Of a DNA stretch of 64,000 nucleotides, positions 25,501 through 33,090 are shown in pieces; within the stretch, counting starts at the first letter, position 1; every line of letters starts with the position of its first letter. The stretch lies in NCBI GenBank assembly GCA_030159075.1, contig BROG01000395.1:558001-622000 (forward strand), read 5' to 3'. Source of the DNA: Atrina japonica. Its lineage: Eukaryota; Mollusca; Bivalvia; Pterioida; Pinnidae. The translations under genes were made by a program, and so were the position numbers. The notes under the pieces were generated by a model. That model saw nothing but the letters and a program-made list of their open reading frames with translations. It was not told the origin of the DNA and did not search any database.

Positions 25501-25781
25501 GGAACCTGGTGTTTAGACTTACCTGGTGCGGGGCCATGATACAGGTGAATTCCTCTCAGATGTAACCTCCCAATAGTAAACAATGTTTGTATTACAGATG
25601 AATACGGAATCTGTTGTTCCCCTGGTTTGAATTGTGATCTGTAATTCTTGTATTCCTCAACATAGTACCTTCTGAGTTCCCCTTTTGTTTGTCCAGAGAG
25701 TTCAATACCATCTGTACGCAGATAACGAAGGAAATCCACTCCTCTTTCCCGTTTTTCTGCAAATGACCACCTCCTACTCAT
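281..25781 (-). CDS. MOV10: MOV10-like RNA helicase, 13 coding exons, 3' end off the window
   Basis: MOV10 proteins are superfamily 1 (Upf1-like) ATP-dependent 5'-3' RNA helicases. They work with Argonaute/RISC and mRNA decay factors and restrain retroelements and RNA viruses. Exons on the minus strand, in order: 25781-25523, 19927-19510, 17749-17505, 16469-16229, 15940-15809, 14008-13846, 12230-12079, 11660-11463, 7568-7421, 6544-6380, 5159-5056, 4166-3958, 696-281. They sum to 2850 nt, exactly 950 codons, and every junction keeps frame with GT-AG sites. Visible motifs: N-terminal MOV10 region (exon 1), C2H2 finger (residues ~191-213), Walker A GPPGTGKT (~636-643), DEAG (~759-762), GDPQQLGP (~792-799), NYRSHP (~848-853) and IISPYRK. 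DEAGH followed by EPE favours MOV10 over MOV10L1. Motifs V and VI and the C-terminus must lie before position 1. Human MOV10 is ~1003 residues, so this protein is longer, partly because of the zinc-finger exon. No frameshift is seen. Confidence 0.93.
1168..1340. mobile_element. Hairpin MITE, ~170 bp
   Basis: Two ~75-base arms (GATATTTGACAATTGTTTTT inward to GGAGAATACATATTTAACAC, and the reverse complement up to ACAATTTTGTCAAATATTCT) enclose a ~15-base loop. No coding capacity. Non-autonomous foldback element downstream of MOV10-like exon 13's acceptor side, in intron 12. Confidence 0.8.
3685..3815. repeat. 35-bp tandem repeat, 4 copies, carrying CAGGTGAG
   Basis: Unit CTCACCTGTAACCTTGGTCC followed by AGGTGAGCTAATAA. 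On the minus strand each unit contains ACAG|GTGAG (one copy has GTGAA), a consensus splice donor. It lies in MOV10-like intron 12, 145-270 bases past the true donor. Confidence 0.8.
3958..4166 (-). CDS. MOV10: MOV10-like exon 12, motifs II and III
   Basis: 209 nt, acceptor TTTCACAG|GA, donor GGATTAG|GTAAGAG. Encodes [20 protein letters not shown], then [23 protein letters not shown] is Walker B with both acidic catalytic residues. GDPQQLGP is motif III with the ATP-sensing glutamine. Confidence 0.97.
4690..4880 (+). mobile_element. SINE B tail
   Basis: TTTGTGAGAAAGTTTGCCAG, GTGGTCTCTTCCCCGGTACA and TTCTCTCCTCCACCATTAAA match the complete copy at 60612. The tRNA-like head is missing. Confidence 0.65.
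5056..5159 (-). CDS. MOV10: MOV10-like exon 11
   Basis: 104 nt, acceptor TTTTACAG|GA, donor GGGAAG|GTAATT. Encodes [15 protein letters not shown], then [15 protein letters not shown]. The end matches the VLITTLITAGRL block of MOV10, just before the Walker B exon. Confidence 0.94.
5785..6012 (-). mobile_element. SINE A (tRNA-derived)
   Basis: On the minus strand the head reads GTCTAGCGGTAGAGCATTCC with a box-B-like GGTCCTAGGTTCCATTCC. The body ends with CCATAGCACAGG. Related copies at 12630-12893 and 18515-18898 lie in the same orientation, all in MOV10-like introns. Confidence 0.6.
6080..6379. repeat. 51-bp tandem repeat, 6 copies, abutting exon 10 donor
   Basis: Unit GAGACATGGTGGATGTAGTT followed by GCCATTGGCAACACAAAGTA and TCAGACTCTCT. 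The final copy merges with CTGACTCACCTTAACTTTG, the donor of MOV10-like exon 10. The 103-codon frame through it is a repeat artefact. Confidence 0.85.
6380..6544 (-). CDS. MOV10: MOV10-like exon 10, motif Ia
   Basis: 165 nt, acceptor CTTTTCAG|AT, donor GTTAAG|GTGAGT, phase 0 at both ends. Encodes [20 protein letters not shown], then [21 protein letters not shown] is SF1 motif Ia/Ib for RNA contact. A 51-bp tandem array starts directly at its donor. Confidence 0.96.
7421..7568 (-). CDS. MOV10: MOV10-like exon 9, Q-like motif and Walker A
   Basis: 148 nt, acceptor TAATTACAG|GT, donor ATGAAGCAG|GTAGGC. Encodes [19 protein letters not shown], then [30 protein letters not shown] is the ATP-binding P-loop of RecA domain 1; its lysine and threonine are intact. 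The preceding intron (7569-11462) carries the 2-kb TG minisatellite. Confidence 0.97.
8236..10290. repeat. ~2-kb TG-rich compound minisatellite
   Basis: Variants of (TG)n joined by TAAGAGTATGTGAGTGTGTA and TAAGAGATGTG blocks, with higher-order copies: the 8270-8640 and 9070-9450 stretches share the same order of variants. It lies in MOV10-like intron 8. Long open frames on both strands (up to 564 codons) are side effects of a stop-poor dinucleotide repeat. Confidence 0.95.
10735..11220. repeat. ~150-bp tandem repeat, about 3 partial copies, plus GACA tract
   Basis: AACTTGTATACCAAAAATCA and TATTTAACGCAACTGTGACC recur at ~150-base spacing, ending in a (GACA)n tract and ATCCCGCGTGACAGCTATA. This looks like a dispersed family made of internal tandem units. 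It is in MOV10-like intron 8. Confidence 0.7.
11240..11410. repeat. ~30-bp tandem repeat, 5 copies
   Basis: TTCAAGCACTTTCCAAGGAC with short variations recurs five times, 50 bases from the donor of MOV10-like exon 8. Confidence 0.75.
11463..11660 (-). CDS. MOV10: MOV10-like exon 8
   Basis: 198 nt, acceptor CATTTCAG|TT, donor CATGCAG|GTATTA. Encodes the segment with [20 protein letters not shown], then SLQDILFPT, matching the end of the MOV10 barrel (FTFNRQPLRVQHRAL in vertebrates). Confidence 0.95.
12079..12230 (-). CDS. MOV10: MOV10-like exon 7
   Basis: 152 nt, acceptor TATTGTAG|GT, donor GACAACAG|GTATCT. Encodes [20 protein letters not shown], then [20 protein letters not shown]. This is the small beta-barrel segment typical of Upf1-like helicases, where the barrel precedes RecA domain 1. 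Confidence 0.94.
12630..12893 (-). mobile_element. SINE A copy
   Basis: Shares CTGTGCTATGG and the tRNA-like head (minus-strand TGGTAGTCTAGTGTTACAGC, GTCCGGGGTTTAAG) with the 5785 copy. Confidence 0.55.
13846..14008 (-). CDS. MOV10: MOV10-like exon 6
   Basis: 163 nt, acceptor TTAACAG|GAA, donor TTAGAG|GTACC. Encodes a segment with [20 protein letters not shown] followed by MEAVPMTR, one of the best conserved blocks N-terminal to the MOV10 helicase core (vertebrates have LLHLEELQMEHDIRHYD). Confidence 0.95.
15388..15597 (-). mobile_element. SINE B, complete copy
   Basis: The minus-strand head GGCCATCCGTGGCCGAGTGA with TTAGAGAATC and a box-B-like CAGGTTCGAGCCCCGATGG is tRNA-Leu/Ser-like. The body (TTTGTGAGAAAGTTTGC, GGTTCTCTCCTCCATCAATT) matches 60612-60860. 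Confidence 0.7.
15809..15940 (-). CDS. MOV10: MOV10-like exon 5, two in-frame acceptors
   Basis: 132 nt with acceptor CTTCCCAG|TG, donor AATAAG|GTCAGT. Encodes [19 protein letters not shown]...[23 protein letters not shown] second acceptor, GATATAG|GC, 9 bases upstream (exon start 15949) is also in frame and would add three residues, so either start is possible. Confidence 0.82.
16010..16215. repeat. ~33-36-bp tandem repeat, 6 copies
   Basis: Unit CCAGCAGGACTTAAACAATA followed by ATTTCTGTAT, six diverged copies, ending 13 bases short of the MOV10-like exon 4 donor. Confidence 0.8.
16229..16469 (-). CDS. MOV10: MOV10-like exon 4
   Basis: 241 nt, acceptor ATTTAAAG|GA, donor CTTCCCAG|GTAACA. 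Encodes [15 protein letters not shown], then [19 protein letters not shown] and a basic stretch ending MVKGYKLP. It corresponds to the MOV10 segment that ends with the conserved KGYxL before the helical region. Confidence 0.92.
16735..17500. repeat. ~58-bp tandem array copying the exon 3 donor, 13 copies
   Basis: Unit (plus strand) CATTTATCTGGGAGTATGTG, AACTGTGTCCTGAGACTCTG, TGAAAGTTTTCAAGTGACT. It is a copy of the last bases of MOV10-like exon 3 and its donor. On the minus strand copies near 16750, 16807, 16863 and 17442 keep CCCAG|GTAAAT (the 16807 copy reads CACCCAG). The nine between about 16923 and 17384 have AT in place of GT. Confidence 0.9.
17505..17749 (-). CDS. MOV10: MOV10-like exon 3, N-terminal beta region
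   Basis: 245 nt, acceptor TCTCCCAG|GG, donor CTCCCAG|GTAAATG. Encodes [16 protein letters not shown] to DTVNILPG, matching the part of MOV10 before the helicase core. The last ~45 bases and the donor are the founding unit of a 13-copy tandem array running through the following intron (16741-17500). Reading through the true donor meets TGA at once, so it is the only donor that keeps the frame here. Confidence 0.9.
18515..18898 (-). mobile_element. SINE A copy with an internal insertion
   Basis: Ends CTTGTGCTATGGG and AACTCGCAGTGATCTAGTGG (minus strand) match the other SINE A copies; the middle is longer than in the 5785 copy. Confidence 0.5.
19510..19927 (-). CDS. MOV10: MOV10-like exon 2, C2H2 (U1-type) zinc finger
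   Basis: 418 nt, phase 1 in and phase 2 out. The acceptor AAATTTCAG|AG joins exon 1 in frame to give GEIFEDN-type sequence. Most of the exon encodes a low-complexity Ser/Asn/His/Arg-rich linker. Near the end is a finger YDCSAC...H...H with spacing CX2CX12HX5H, the longer form seen in U1/JAZ-type RNA-binding fingers. An in-frame ATG at 19874 could serve an alternative first exon. A less likely acceptor (ATGTAG|GT at ~19892) is also in frame. Confidence 0.85.
20022..20144. repeat. ~120-bp foldback
   Basis: Arms TTCTACAACGAGTGTTAGTT...TTTATCTAACTC and GAGTTAGATAAACATGATAA...GTTGTTGAA pair around a ~38-base loop. MITE-like, in MOV10-like intron 1, ~95 bases before exon 2. Confidence 0.7.
22450..22527. 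repeat. (TA)n microsatellite
   Basis: Nearly pure TA tract of ~78 bases, itself able to form hairpins. Confidence 0.95.
22560..24590. repeat. ~340-bp satellite-like tandem repeat, 5-6 diverged copies
   Basis: Anchors ACTGGAAAACCTCAATTTAT, TTTGGTGTTTTGGGGTAAAA and GCTACAAAATGAGCCATGTT recur at ~190-360-base spacing (ACTGGAAAA-type anchors at about 23088, 23262, 23596, 23948, 24290). No open frame. It fills much of MOV10-like intron 1. Confidence 0.75.
24960..25090. repeat. GC-richer dispersed repeat with GGGAGAC blocks
   Basis: TGCGGGAGACATACTCCTGC ... TGCGGGAGACTCCCACACAA ... TGGAGGGTTGGCAGGTATGA has the look of a dispersed element seen in many marine invertebrates. The 68-codon frame over it has no other support. 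Confidence 0.4.
25523..25781 (-). CDS. MOV10: MOV10-like coding exon 1 (start codon)
   Basis: Encodes residues 1-86 plus one base, beginning [14 protein letters not shown]. The stretch GVDFLRYL...[16 protein letters not shown] followed by [13 protein letters not shown] resembles the N-terminal region of vertebrate MOV10. The donor CACCAG|GTAAGT is strong. A likely acceptor, TTTTTGTAG, lies 23 bases before the ATG at about 25805, so the 5' leader is probably spliced. The reading frame stays open upstream through a 51-bp tandem repeat, but I take this ATG because homology starts here. Confidence 0.85.
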
Positions 25782-25869
25782 GGTTTCTGTGCTATGGACA
25801 GCTGCTACAAAAATAAATAAAACAAGAAACTTCAATGAATGAATATTATTGTGCTCAGCCCTTTCAAAT

Positions 25870-26124
25870 GTTTCTGGAGTAGGAAACGGTGTTATGTGAA
25901 GTACATTTGTAGACAGAAAAGTTTCTGGAGTAGGAAACGGTATTATGTGAAGTACATTTGTAGACAGAAAAGTTTCTGGAGTAGGAAACGGTGTTATGTG
26001 AAGTACATTTGTGGACAGAAAAGTTTCTGGAGTAGGAAACGGTATTATGTGAAGTACATTTGTAGACAGAAAAGTTTCTGGAGTAGGAAACGGTGTTATG
26101 TGAAGTACATTTGTAGACAGAAAC
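25870..26124. repeat. 51-bp tandem repeat, 5 copies, just upstream of MOV10-like exon 1
   Basis: Five nearly identical 51-base units (GTTTCTGGAGTAGGAAACGG...). Copies alternate GGTGTT and GGTATT, so the real period is 102 bases. On the minus strand it is open, in frame with the exon 1 ATG, and would encode a 17-residue repeat (FLSTNVLHITPFPTPET). An acceptor between repeat and ATG suggests it is intron or leader. Confidence 0.9.
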
Positions 26125-26126
26125 AA

Positions 26127-28635
26127 GAGAGCTCCAAGTAGCTCTATGTCTTGCCTTCAGCATATACATGTAATCAATAATAATAATAATAATACAATAA
26201 TAACAGTAACCGAAAAACTACTTTCCAAAAATCAGGTCAGACCATCTTCAGTACCCCAAAAAGCACATCTAGGGTACATAGGGATCATTTGTGTGAAGTG
26301 TAGTTCCAATCACCTAGTAATTTAGGAGTTCTGCTCTGGAAATGATTTTCAGTAACTGTGACCTAGGTTTCCAGAAAGTTGATCAGATCGACCTTAGTAC
26401 CCCAAAAGGCACATCTAGGGTAAATGGCGATCATTTGTGTGAAGTATGGTTTCAATCCACCCAGAAGTTTAGGAGTTCTGCTCCAGAAACAAAATGTGGA
26501 CGAGGATGCCAACGCTATCAGACAGAATTGGTGATCCCTATGTATCGTAAAAAATTTTGCTTCACAGGTGAGACAAAAATGATTGGTTAAGTTTGTGTGT
26601 AGAAATTCAACAAATCAGTTTTTTTTTCTAAATAGATGATAAAGAAATCAACAATTTTTTCATGAAAAAATCCACCTGTTTTGTAGGCTATGACTTGCAG
26701 TGAAAGGCCTGGGTGCCTTGATTTTTTATTTTCATTCCTTTTTTTCCCTTTTGTTTAATATTCCACCAAGAATCTTCCCTTCTATGGAGAAGTCACCATA
26801 TTTAAGTGAAAAGCCACAAATTTTTAATTGTAGAACACTATGGACTGACAAAAATGCAGCAAGGGTTCCTTTGCTGCCGTGTGTAGCCCAGCAAATGACT
26901 AAGTCTGAAAAGACTTGAAAAATTAATATTTCGATTTATATGAAAAATACAACTTTGAATCAGACAGATCACTTAAACACAATTAGTTTTTCAATTTACG
27001 CAGTGGTTCTGGAGAAAAAGGATACCCTCAGGGACATATATGTACTTTGCCCCACCCTGGATCTAGCCCTGAGCCAAACTGGCTGAAAAACACAAACTGG
27101 TAGAGAACTTTGAGTACTTGCTTCCGGTAAAATTTCATCAATATCCCTTCAATGGTTGTGGAGAAGTAAAAATGTGAAAAGCTTACAGACAGATGATCGA
27201 TGATGTATATGTAAACATGCACATGTATGTAGAGTGACCATTGTAGTATATAGCTTACTTGAGACTTCGGCCCTGGACCCAGTTGCAAAATACATTCTTA
27301 GATTCAACTTACATGTGTGGTTAGCCTATTGGTTTAACATTGGTGAACTTCAATTTAACTTAACAAAGTAATTAATTAACTACCTGGTCTAGGTGAGGTA
27401 AAAACACAAACTTGAATCAGACATCCATGTATATCACTTCATTTCAATGTTTTTTTGTTTGTTTTTTCTACTTGAGCTCATCTAGCCAAACCATGATGGA
27501 AGGGAACATCTGTGAAAAGAACTCTTCTTCCCATCACTGAGTGGACTCAAATTTGAGTGCATGATAGGCAAACGGCTAAAAACTTCAGTATTTATAATTG
27601 AAAATAAAAATGTGTGCAAAACTAGTTTAATGAGTTTCTTTTATTAATACAACATAAGCACATTGTTGTATAATCAAAAGAAATAAATATCTATCCATAT
27701 AAGATTTCATTATATAAAGCTTAGTTGTATCCATCCCCTTGTTTTTTTTTTTAAAAATTTGTGCCAATACACAATATAAAGAGCAATACTGAAATAATGG
27801 GATAATGTGTGTAAAACTAGTCTGACAGATTTCTTTTAAAAATTCATAGAATTTGTTATTGTTGTTTAAACAAAAGAAATAGATATCTACCCATGTTAAT
27901 TTTCAGTATACACGACTTGGTAATACCCCCTCTTTTTAGAGTAATGTGCCAATACATGATATAAAGAGCAAAATCTGAAAATATATTTGTTTTGACCAAT
28001 CAATGGCCTTTATATTGTTACCATGGCAACTGCCATTGAATTTGTAATACGAAAATACCCCAAAGTACCATTTTTCATGAAAATCTGATAATATCAAAAT
28101 TTTTACAAATCACAGGCTTTTATATATTTTATTACTATGGCAAACAACCTTTCTGTAACATCTACCATTGACTTCATCTTACTAAAATACCTCTAACTGC
28201 CATTTTTCATAAAAATAAATATCTCATCAAAATACCTCTTTATTACTTATTTTCACCAAAATCTGACAATATCAAAATTGTTGTATACTTCAAGAGTTAT
28301 CTCCCCTATTGTATCTATGACATAAATTCATAATCAAACAGTGGATCATACTTAACTGCCAATCAGTGGATGAGACAGTGTTATATAATCATTAACACCC
28401 TCAATAATTAACATGCCCACAGGCTATTTACCTGTAAAGGTTTCAACTGATTGATAACCAGACATTTGCTGATTAGTACTTATGAGGAGTTTACATATTG
28501 CCATTGTTGGTCACTTTTTTTTGGGTGCTTGAAATTTCCGATTACGGAAGATTCTAAAATGGACAGAAGAGGTGGAAGGGACAGTAAAAATCTAACATGA
28601 ATGACAATATCTGCCTAAAAACTATTTTTTCAGGA
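26127..28635. other. Gene-free stretch upstream of MOV10-like
   Basis: Contains two diverged ~140-bp copies of a repeat with AGTACCCCAAAARGCACATC (26250 and 26395; inverted copy at 25230), and AT-rich sequence. A 5' UTR exon and promoter of the MOV10-like gene should lie here, but I cannot point to them. Confidence 0.5.
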
Positions 28636-28639
28636 TGTA

Positions 28640-29730
28640 TGGGTTGTATCTCGGCCGAAATTACTGCCCGGATTTTAAGCAATTTTTGGGGGGATATAAT
28701 TGGGGGCAGAAGTCCTCCCATATACAGTAAAACCTGCTATAGTGGCCACCTCTATGTAAGGATTACCTACTTATAATGGCAAATTTTTTCAAGTCCCTTG
28801 ACTGCATACTTAAACTAAATTGAACTTGTGTAAAAGGGTCACCTGCACATAACGATCAATATTTGCTGGTCCCTTGGGTGGCCCCTATATACAAGTTTCA
28901 CTGTACTTTCTTCGTAGCAAGATGCTGTGACATTTTCACAGCAGTTTAACCACCATTTTAACCATCTATTTCTTATCGCCAACGTCTGATATTTGTTCAT
29001 ATGCTTACCTGATCTTGTAATTTATAAATCCATCGTCACTAAGTCAAGACATGACATAATTCCATTCATGTAAGACATAAATTCAAGCTACCCATCATTT
29101 TTATTTACATGTCGTCCCATTCTTCATTTTGAACATAAGAATATTTAAGATGTTTGCTGACTGGTTGATCATAAATGCATATTCATTGTTATCTTAAAGT
29201 TAATGCTGTTAATCAATCAGCGTACATCTTGGATTTTCTTATGTTCAAAATGGAGACAGACCACGTGAACACAAAAAACGATGGGCAGCTAGAATAAACA
29301 TCTCATAGATATGGAATGGGACTAATTTATGTACCACGTGATAACCGATAACATTTGCGCGGCACTAGTGTCTCCAGTGGTGATGGAACGTAACACTACG
29401 TAATCTTCCCGCTGAAATGACTTTACTGCGGGATATCATCTGCTAATGTCATTCCATCGCTAATAGGAACAATAGTCCCACACATACATTATCAGGTATC
29501 ACATGGTACATGAATTAGTCCCATTATTAGTCATAACATAGTGACAAAGGATTTATAAATCTAAAAGATCAAGTAAGCATATCAACAAATATCAGACGTC
29601 AGTGATGAGAAATAAATGGTTAAAACGATCGCTAAACTGCTGTGAAAATGCCACAGCATCTTGCTACATAAAAAGTATATAGGGGGGGACTTCTGCTCCC
29701 GATTTTACCCCAAAAAATCGGTTAAGGTAA
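28640..29730. mobile_element. ~1.1-kb foldback element
   Basis: Long inverted repeat: outer ends GGGGGCAGAAGTCCTCCC and GGGGGGGACTTCTGCTCCC. Arms continue through AGATGCTGTGACATTTTCAC / GTGAAAATGCCACAGCATCT to TTTTGAACATAAGAA / TTCTTATGTTCAAAA around a ~70-base centre. The left arm carries an extra ~180-base insertion, the right arm a nested hairpin. Confidence 0.8.
29315..29525. mobile_element. Nested ~210-bp hairpin MITE
   Basis: Ends AATGGGACTAATTTATGTAC and its near-perfect inverse GTACATGAATTAGTCCCATT, sitting inside the right arm of the larger foldback. Confidence 0.75.
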
Positions 29731-29989
29731 AGTGAGCCCAGAGATCTGATTGGTCATTAAATGAAAAAATTAGTTTTGCCATTAATAAGTGAAATTAAGG
29801 TGATAAAAAAGATACATGAATATTGGTAGTACTTTGGAAATTATAAGGTTGACGGTTGAAAATTAAAAGGGAGGGGTCATATGAGAATAGATATTTTTCT
29901 TTGGTGCAGAATACTACGAGTTGTAAACAAGTGAAAATTTGAAGTAAAAATGCAACGACAACCTATACTTTTGATTACATATTTTGTTA

Positions 29990-30712
29990 TCAAAAATATG
30001 GTTTAGGGACATCTCGGCCCATTACAAACTCGGCCTATAATCAATCTCGGCCCATTACAAAGTCGGCCTTACAAACTCGGCCCATAACAAAATCGGCCTA
30101 TGTTAAAGTCGGTTTAAAACACGGGAATTTTTAAGTGTTAATTTTTTATTATTTTCATTAGGACTTGGTAGTAGGCTAGATCTACATCGAAATTGCATTT
30201 TGTTAGTAGAGCCAGACCCTAGGTTAGACATGTTAGAGGGTGCACATGTCGGTTATTCCCTACGTAGGCCTATATACATATCTTGTTATATCCTACTGGA
30301 ATATATCTTAATATTGGATACCTCTAAGTTAGCCAAATTATTTTAATTGGTCAAATCAACAATGATTTCAATTGGTTACTGCAAACCCACAATGAGATCA
30401 AAACGTGTCAGGAAGGAACAGACATAATTATACATGTCTCTGGACAGTCTGGTAGGGGTGAGTACCCCTATCCATCAATTTATAAGCCTAGTATAAACAA
30501 AAAGCCCTTGATAGTACGTTTGGCCAATTCTCACGCTGTCAATTTAACTGTAGCATAGTTTTTGTTTATCAGGGGGCCGAGTTATCCCACTGTAAATTTA
30601 CCTGTACGTTTTCTATGGGCCGACTTTGATATGGGCCGACTTTGATGTGGCCGAAATTGCGATAGGCCGAGTTTGTAATGGGCCGAGATGTCCATACCCC
30701 AAAAATATTGAT
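29990..30712. mobile_element. ~720-bp TIR element with CTCGGCC subterminal repeats
   Basis: The ends are inverted copies: GGGACATCTCGGCCCATTAC...CTCGGCC and GGCCGAGTTTGTAATGGGCC with GAGATGTCCATACCCC. Inside each end, CTCGGCC/GTCGGCC recurs 4-6 times at ~15-20-base steps. No transposase frame is present, so non-autonomous. Confidence 0.8.
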
Positions 30713-31439
30713 CTTACAGCACAGGGTACTTATTTGACCCAGATTTAATAAACATGGGAGTGACAGTGACCTGAAGTTTTGTAAATTAGCATTGAGGCCT
30801 ATGGGAAAATATTTGGTGGTGTCTGTCCAAATGAACGGAAATGAAACTGAAAGTAATAGTCGAGTTCTGTAAAATTACAACACATACAACATGGTCATGA
30901 TGTCAAATTCTACATGAAACGAATAAAAGTGCAGTAACGCAATACATTACACGATAAAACAAAAACCTATTTACATCTAAATTATTTACTTAGGCCATCC
31001 TTTAGTCTTCATCGCTTGTAGTAGATGAAATTCTAGGTATTGCAATGTTTTTTGAAATCTGTTGTTTTTCACCATTGGTTCTCCACGTGCAAGAGTTCTA
31101 TAAATTACATGTTGTTAATTTCACCGATATACCGAACCCGTATCGACATGGACTCGCGTATATTACCATACAGTGGAAATAGTAACGATGGGGACCAATA
31201 AGGATCGTCATGGCAGAAAAATATTTGTCTCTGTGAAATATACATATTTAAATGTCACAGAAGCAGATGTAATGGATGTTAAACATTGGATGGATTCACT
31301 TGGGGTAGTCTAAGCCTCAGAAAGCTTTAAAATTTTGTGAAAAAAAAATCTATCTTTTAATTTCATTTTTCGTCTTTTTGTGATTGAATTGAAAGTACTA
31401 CTTTAAGTAGATTGTATGGAATGAGCCTGGAGATCGTCG

Positions 31440-31485
31440 TCGTCATCATCATCATCATCACAACCATCATCATCATCATCAGTAG
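31440..31485. repeat. (TCA/TCG)n microsatellite
   Basis: GTCGTCATCATCATCATCAT with interruptions. Confidence 0.9.
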
Positions 31486-31497
31486 GCCTACGTAGAG

Positions 31498-31705
31498 GTA
31501 GAGCCGGTTTGGCTCAGTCGGTAGCGCGCTCGACTCTTGATCGTGGCAGGTTGGTTTCCTGTCCTTCGGATGAGACAGTAAAAAGCCGAGGTCCCTTGTC
31601 ACAGTAGGTGTTGGCACGTTAAAGAACCCTCACTGCCCAATGGCCGTAAGTGCCGAGCATTAGGCAAAAATATGAAGCCCTTCACCATTTGGTGACGTCT
31701 CCAGC
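31498..31705 (+). mobile_element. SINE C (tRNA-derived, conserved core)
   Basis: The head GGTTTGGCTCAGTCGGTAGC resembles a tRNA box A. The body has TCCTTCGGATGAGACAGTAA, TGTTGGCACGTTAAAGAACC and GAAGCCCTTCACCATTTGGT, a core I know from invertebrate SINEs. Tail-only copies at 63175 and 63590. A CAA/CAG microsatellite follows. Confidence 0.75.
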
Positions 31706-32103
31706 ACGAGGAACAGCAGCAGTAGTGGTAAAAGTAGCAACAACAACAACAACAGTAGTAGTAGCCTGGGTTAGCATCAGTTAGCCAGAATCCCAGGCTA
31801 CAGTAGTATAGCCGTTGTAGTACAGCTCCGTGCCAAAAGTGAGTCACTAACATTATTTTCCGCAGCTTTAAGTTTGCAGTTTTCATGAAAAGAAACGGAC
31901 ACACTCCAAACCAATTTAGAAGATTATTCATAGATTCAACACAAATGTGCAAAACTTTACAATATTTCATTCAATACATACGTCAGGACAATGATTTTTA
32001 TAGAGTTGATTTAGTAGAAAGCTATGCGAAAATGATGTTAGTTGACTCAATTTTGGCACAGAGCTGTAGTAGCAACAGCAATCTTATTCTAAAACACTGA
32101 TTT

Positions 32104-32475
32104 CTCACCGCTCTCCTTTTCTGATATGTCACGTAATGGATCTAACGCAATCCGCAATGGGGTCACGTGCGGATGACCGCTAGCAGATGTATGATGTTCG
32201 ACCAATGGAAATGCAACTTACAAAACTGGATGGCAAAGAGATGTGTTTTTTTTATATAAAAAGAAAACCGTCAGTCCGCAAATGTCCATCGGAATATATT
32301 TTGTGATTCGAATCTGTCCAACGTTATGAAAATAGTTCCGGATTTTTGTGTTCAGTGTTGTTTATTATGCTTAAATGACATCTCTATGTCATTTTATCGC
32401 TTACAAGATTGTGTAAGTTGCTTTTTCATTGACCGAAAGTGACATGCTTACGAGGTCATCCGCACGTGACCCCAA
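32104..32475. mobile_element. Foldback element, copy 1
   Basis: GGGGTCACGTGCGGATGACC (32159) pairs with GGTCATCCGCACGTGACCCC (32456-32475). The left end also has the outer CTCACCGCTCTCCTTTTCTG segment; the right outer segment is missing. Confidence 0.75.
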
Positions 32476-32756
32476 GTTTTAAAATCAAAATGTGGCCGAG
32501 TTGTTAGGACACGGTTGTGTCTGATCTCGAGCTCTTGTCCACACGGGAAAGAACCGAGGGCATGGCACCATAAAACCGAAGAATTACTCAAGTCAAAACG
32601 TTTTACTCAACTTTTGCAGATAATGAAATCTGATTGGTTAAAAAGGCCAATTTGAGAATATTTTCAGACTTAAGTAAATCCTCAAGTTTTATGGTGTCGG
32701 GCCCAGATCACGTGGGGAAAGGGTCTAGTCTATCTGATTAAAAACGGATCGCTAAT

Positions 32757-33090
32757 CACTCACCGTTTTCTTTTATGTCGCGTATAGGATCGAACACAAA
32801 CTGCTATGAGGTCACGTGCGGATGACCTCGTAGGTGTGTCATTTTCGACCTATGAAAAAGCGGCATACACAATCTTGTAAGCGATCTAATGGCAAAGAGA
32901 TATAAATATTTTTAACATTATAAACAACACTGAGTACACAAAATCAGGAAGACAGGTTCGAATTATCAAATATATTCCGATGGAATTTTGCGGTGAGAGG
33001 TCACCCACACTTGACCCAATATCGGATTGCCGGTTAGATCTTCTACGCGACACACCAGAAAACGGGAGGGGTGAGAGATCGGTTTTGAAT
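32757..33090. mobile_element. Foldback element, copy 2
   Basis: Left end CACTCACCGTTTTCTTTTAT...GAGGTCACGTGCGGATGACC; right end GACACACCAGAAAACGGGAG with GGGTGAGAG is its inverse. Same family as 32104. Confidence 0.75.

Noticed and set aside
31498..31570. tRNA gene
   Set aside because: Box A is good, but the rest does not fold as a cloverleaf and continues into a SINE core.
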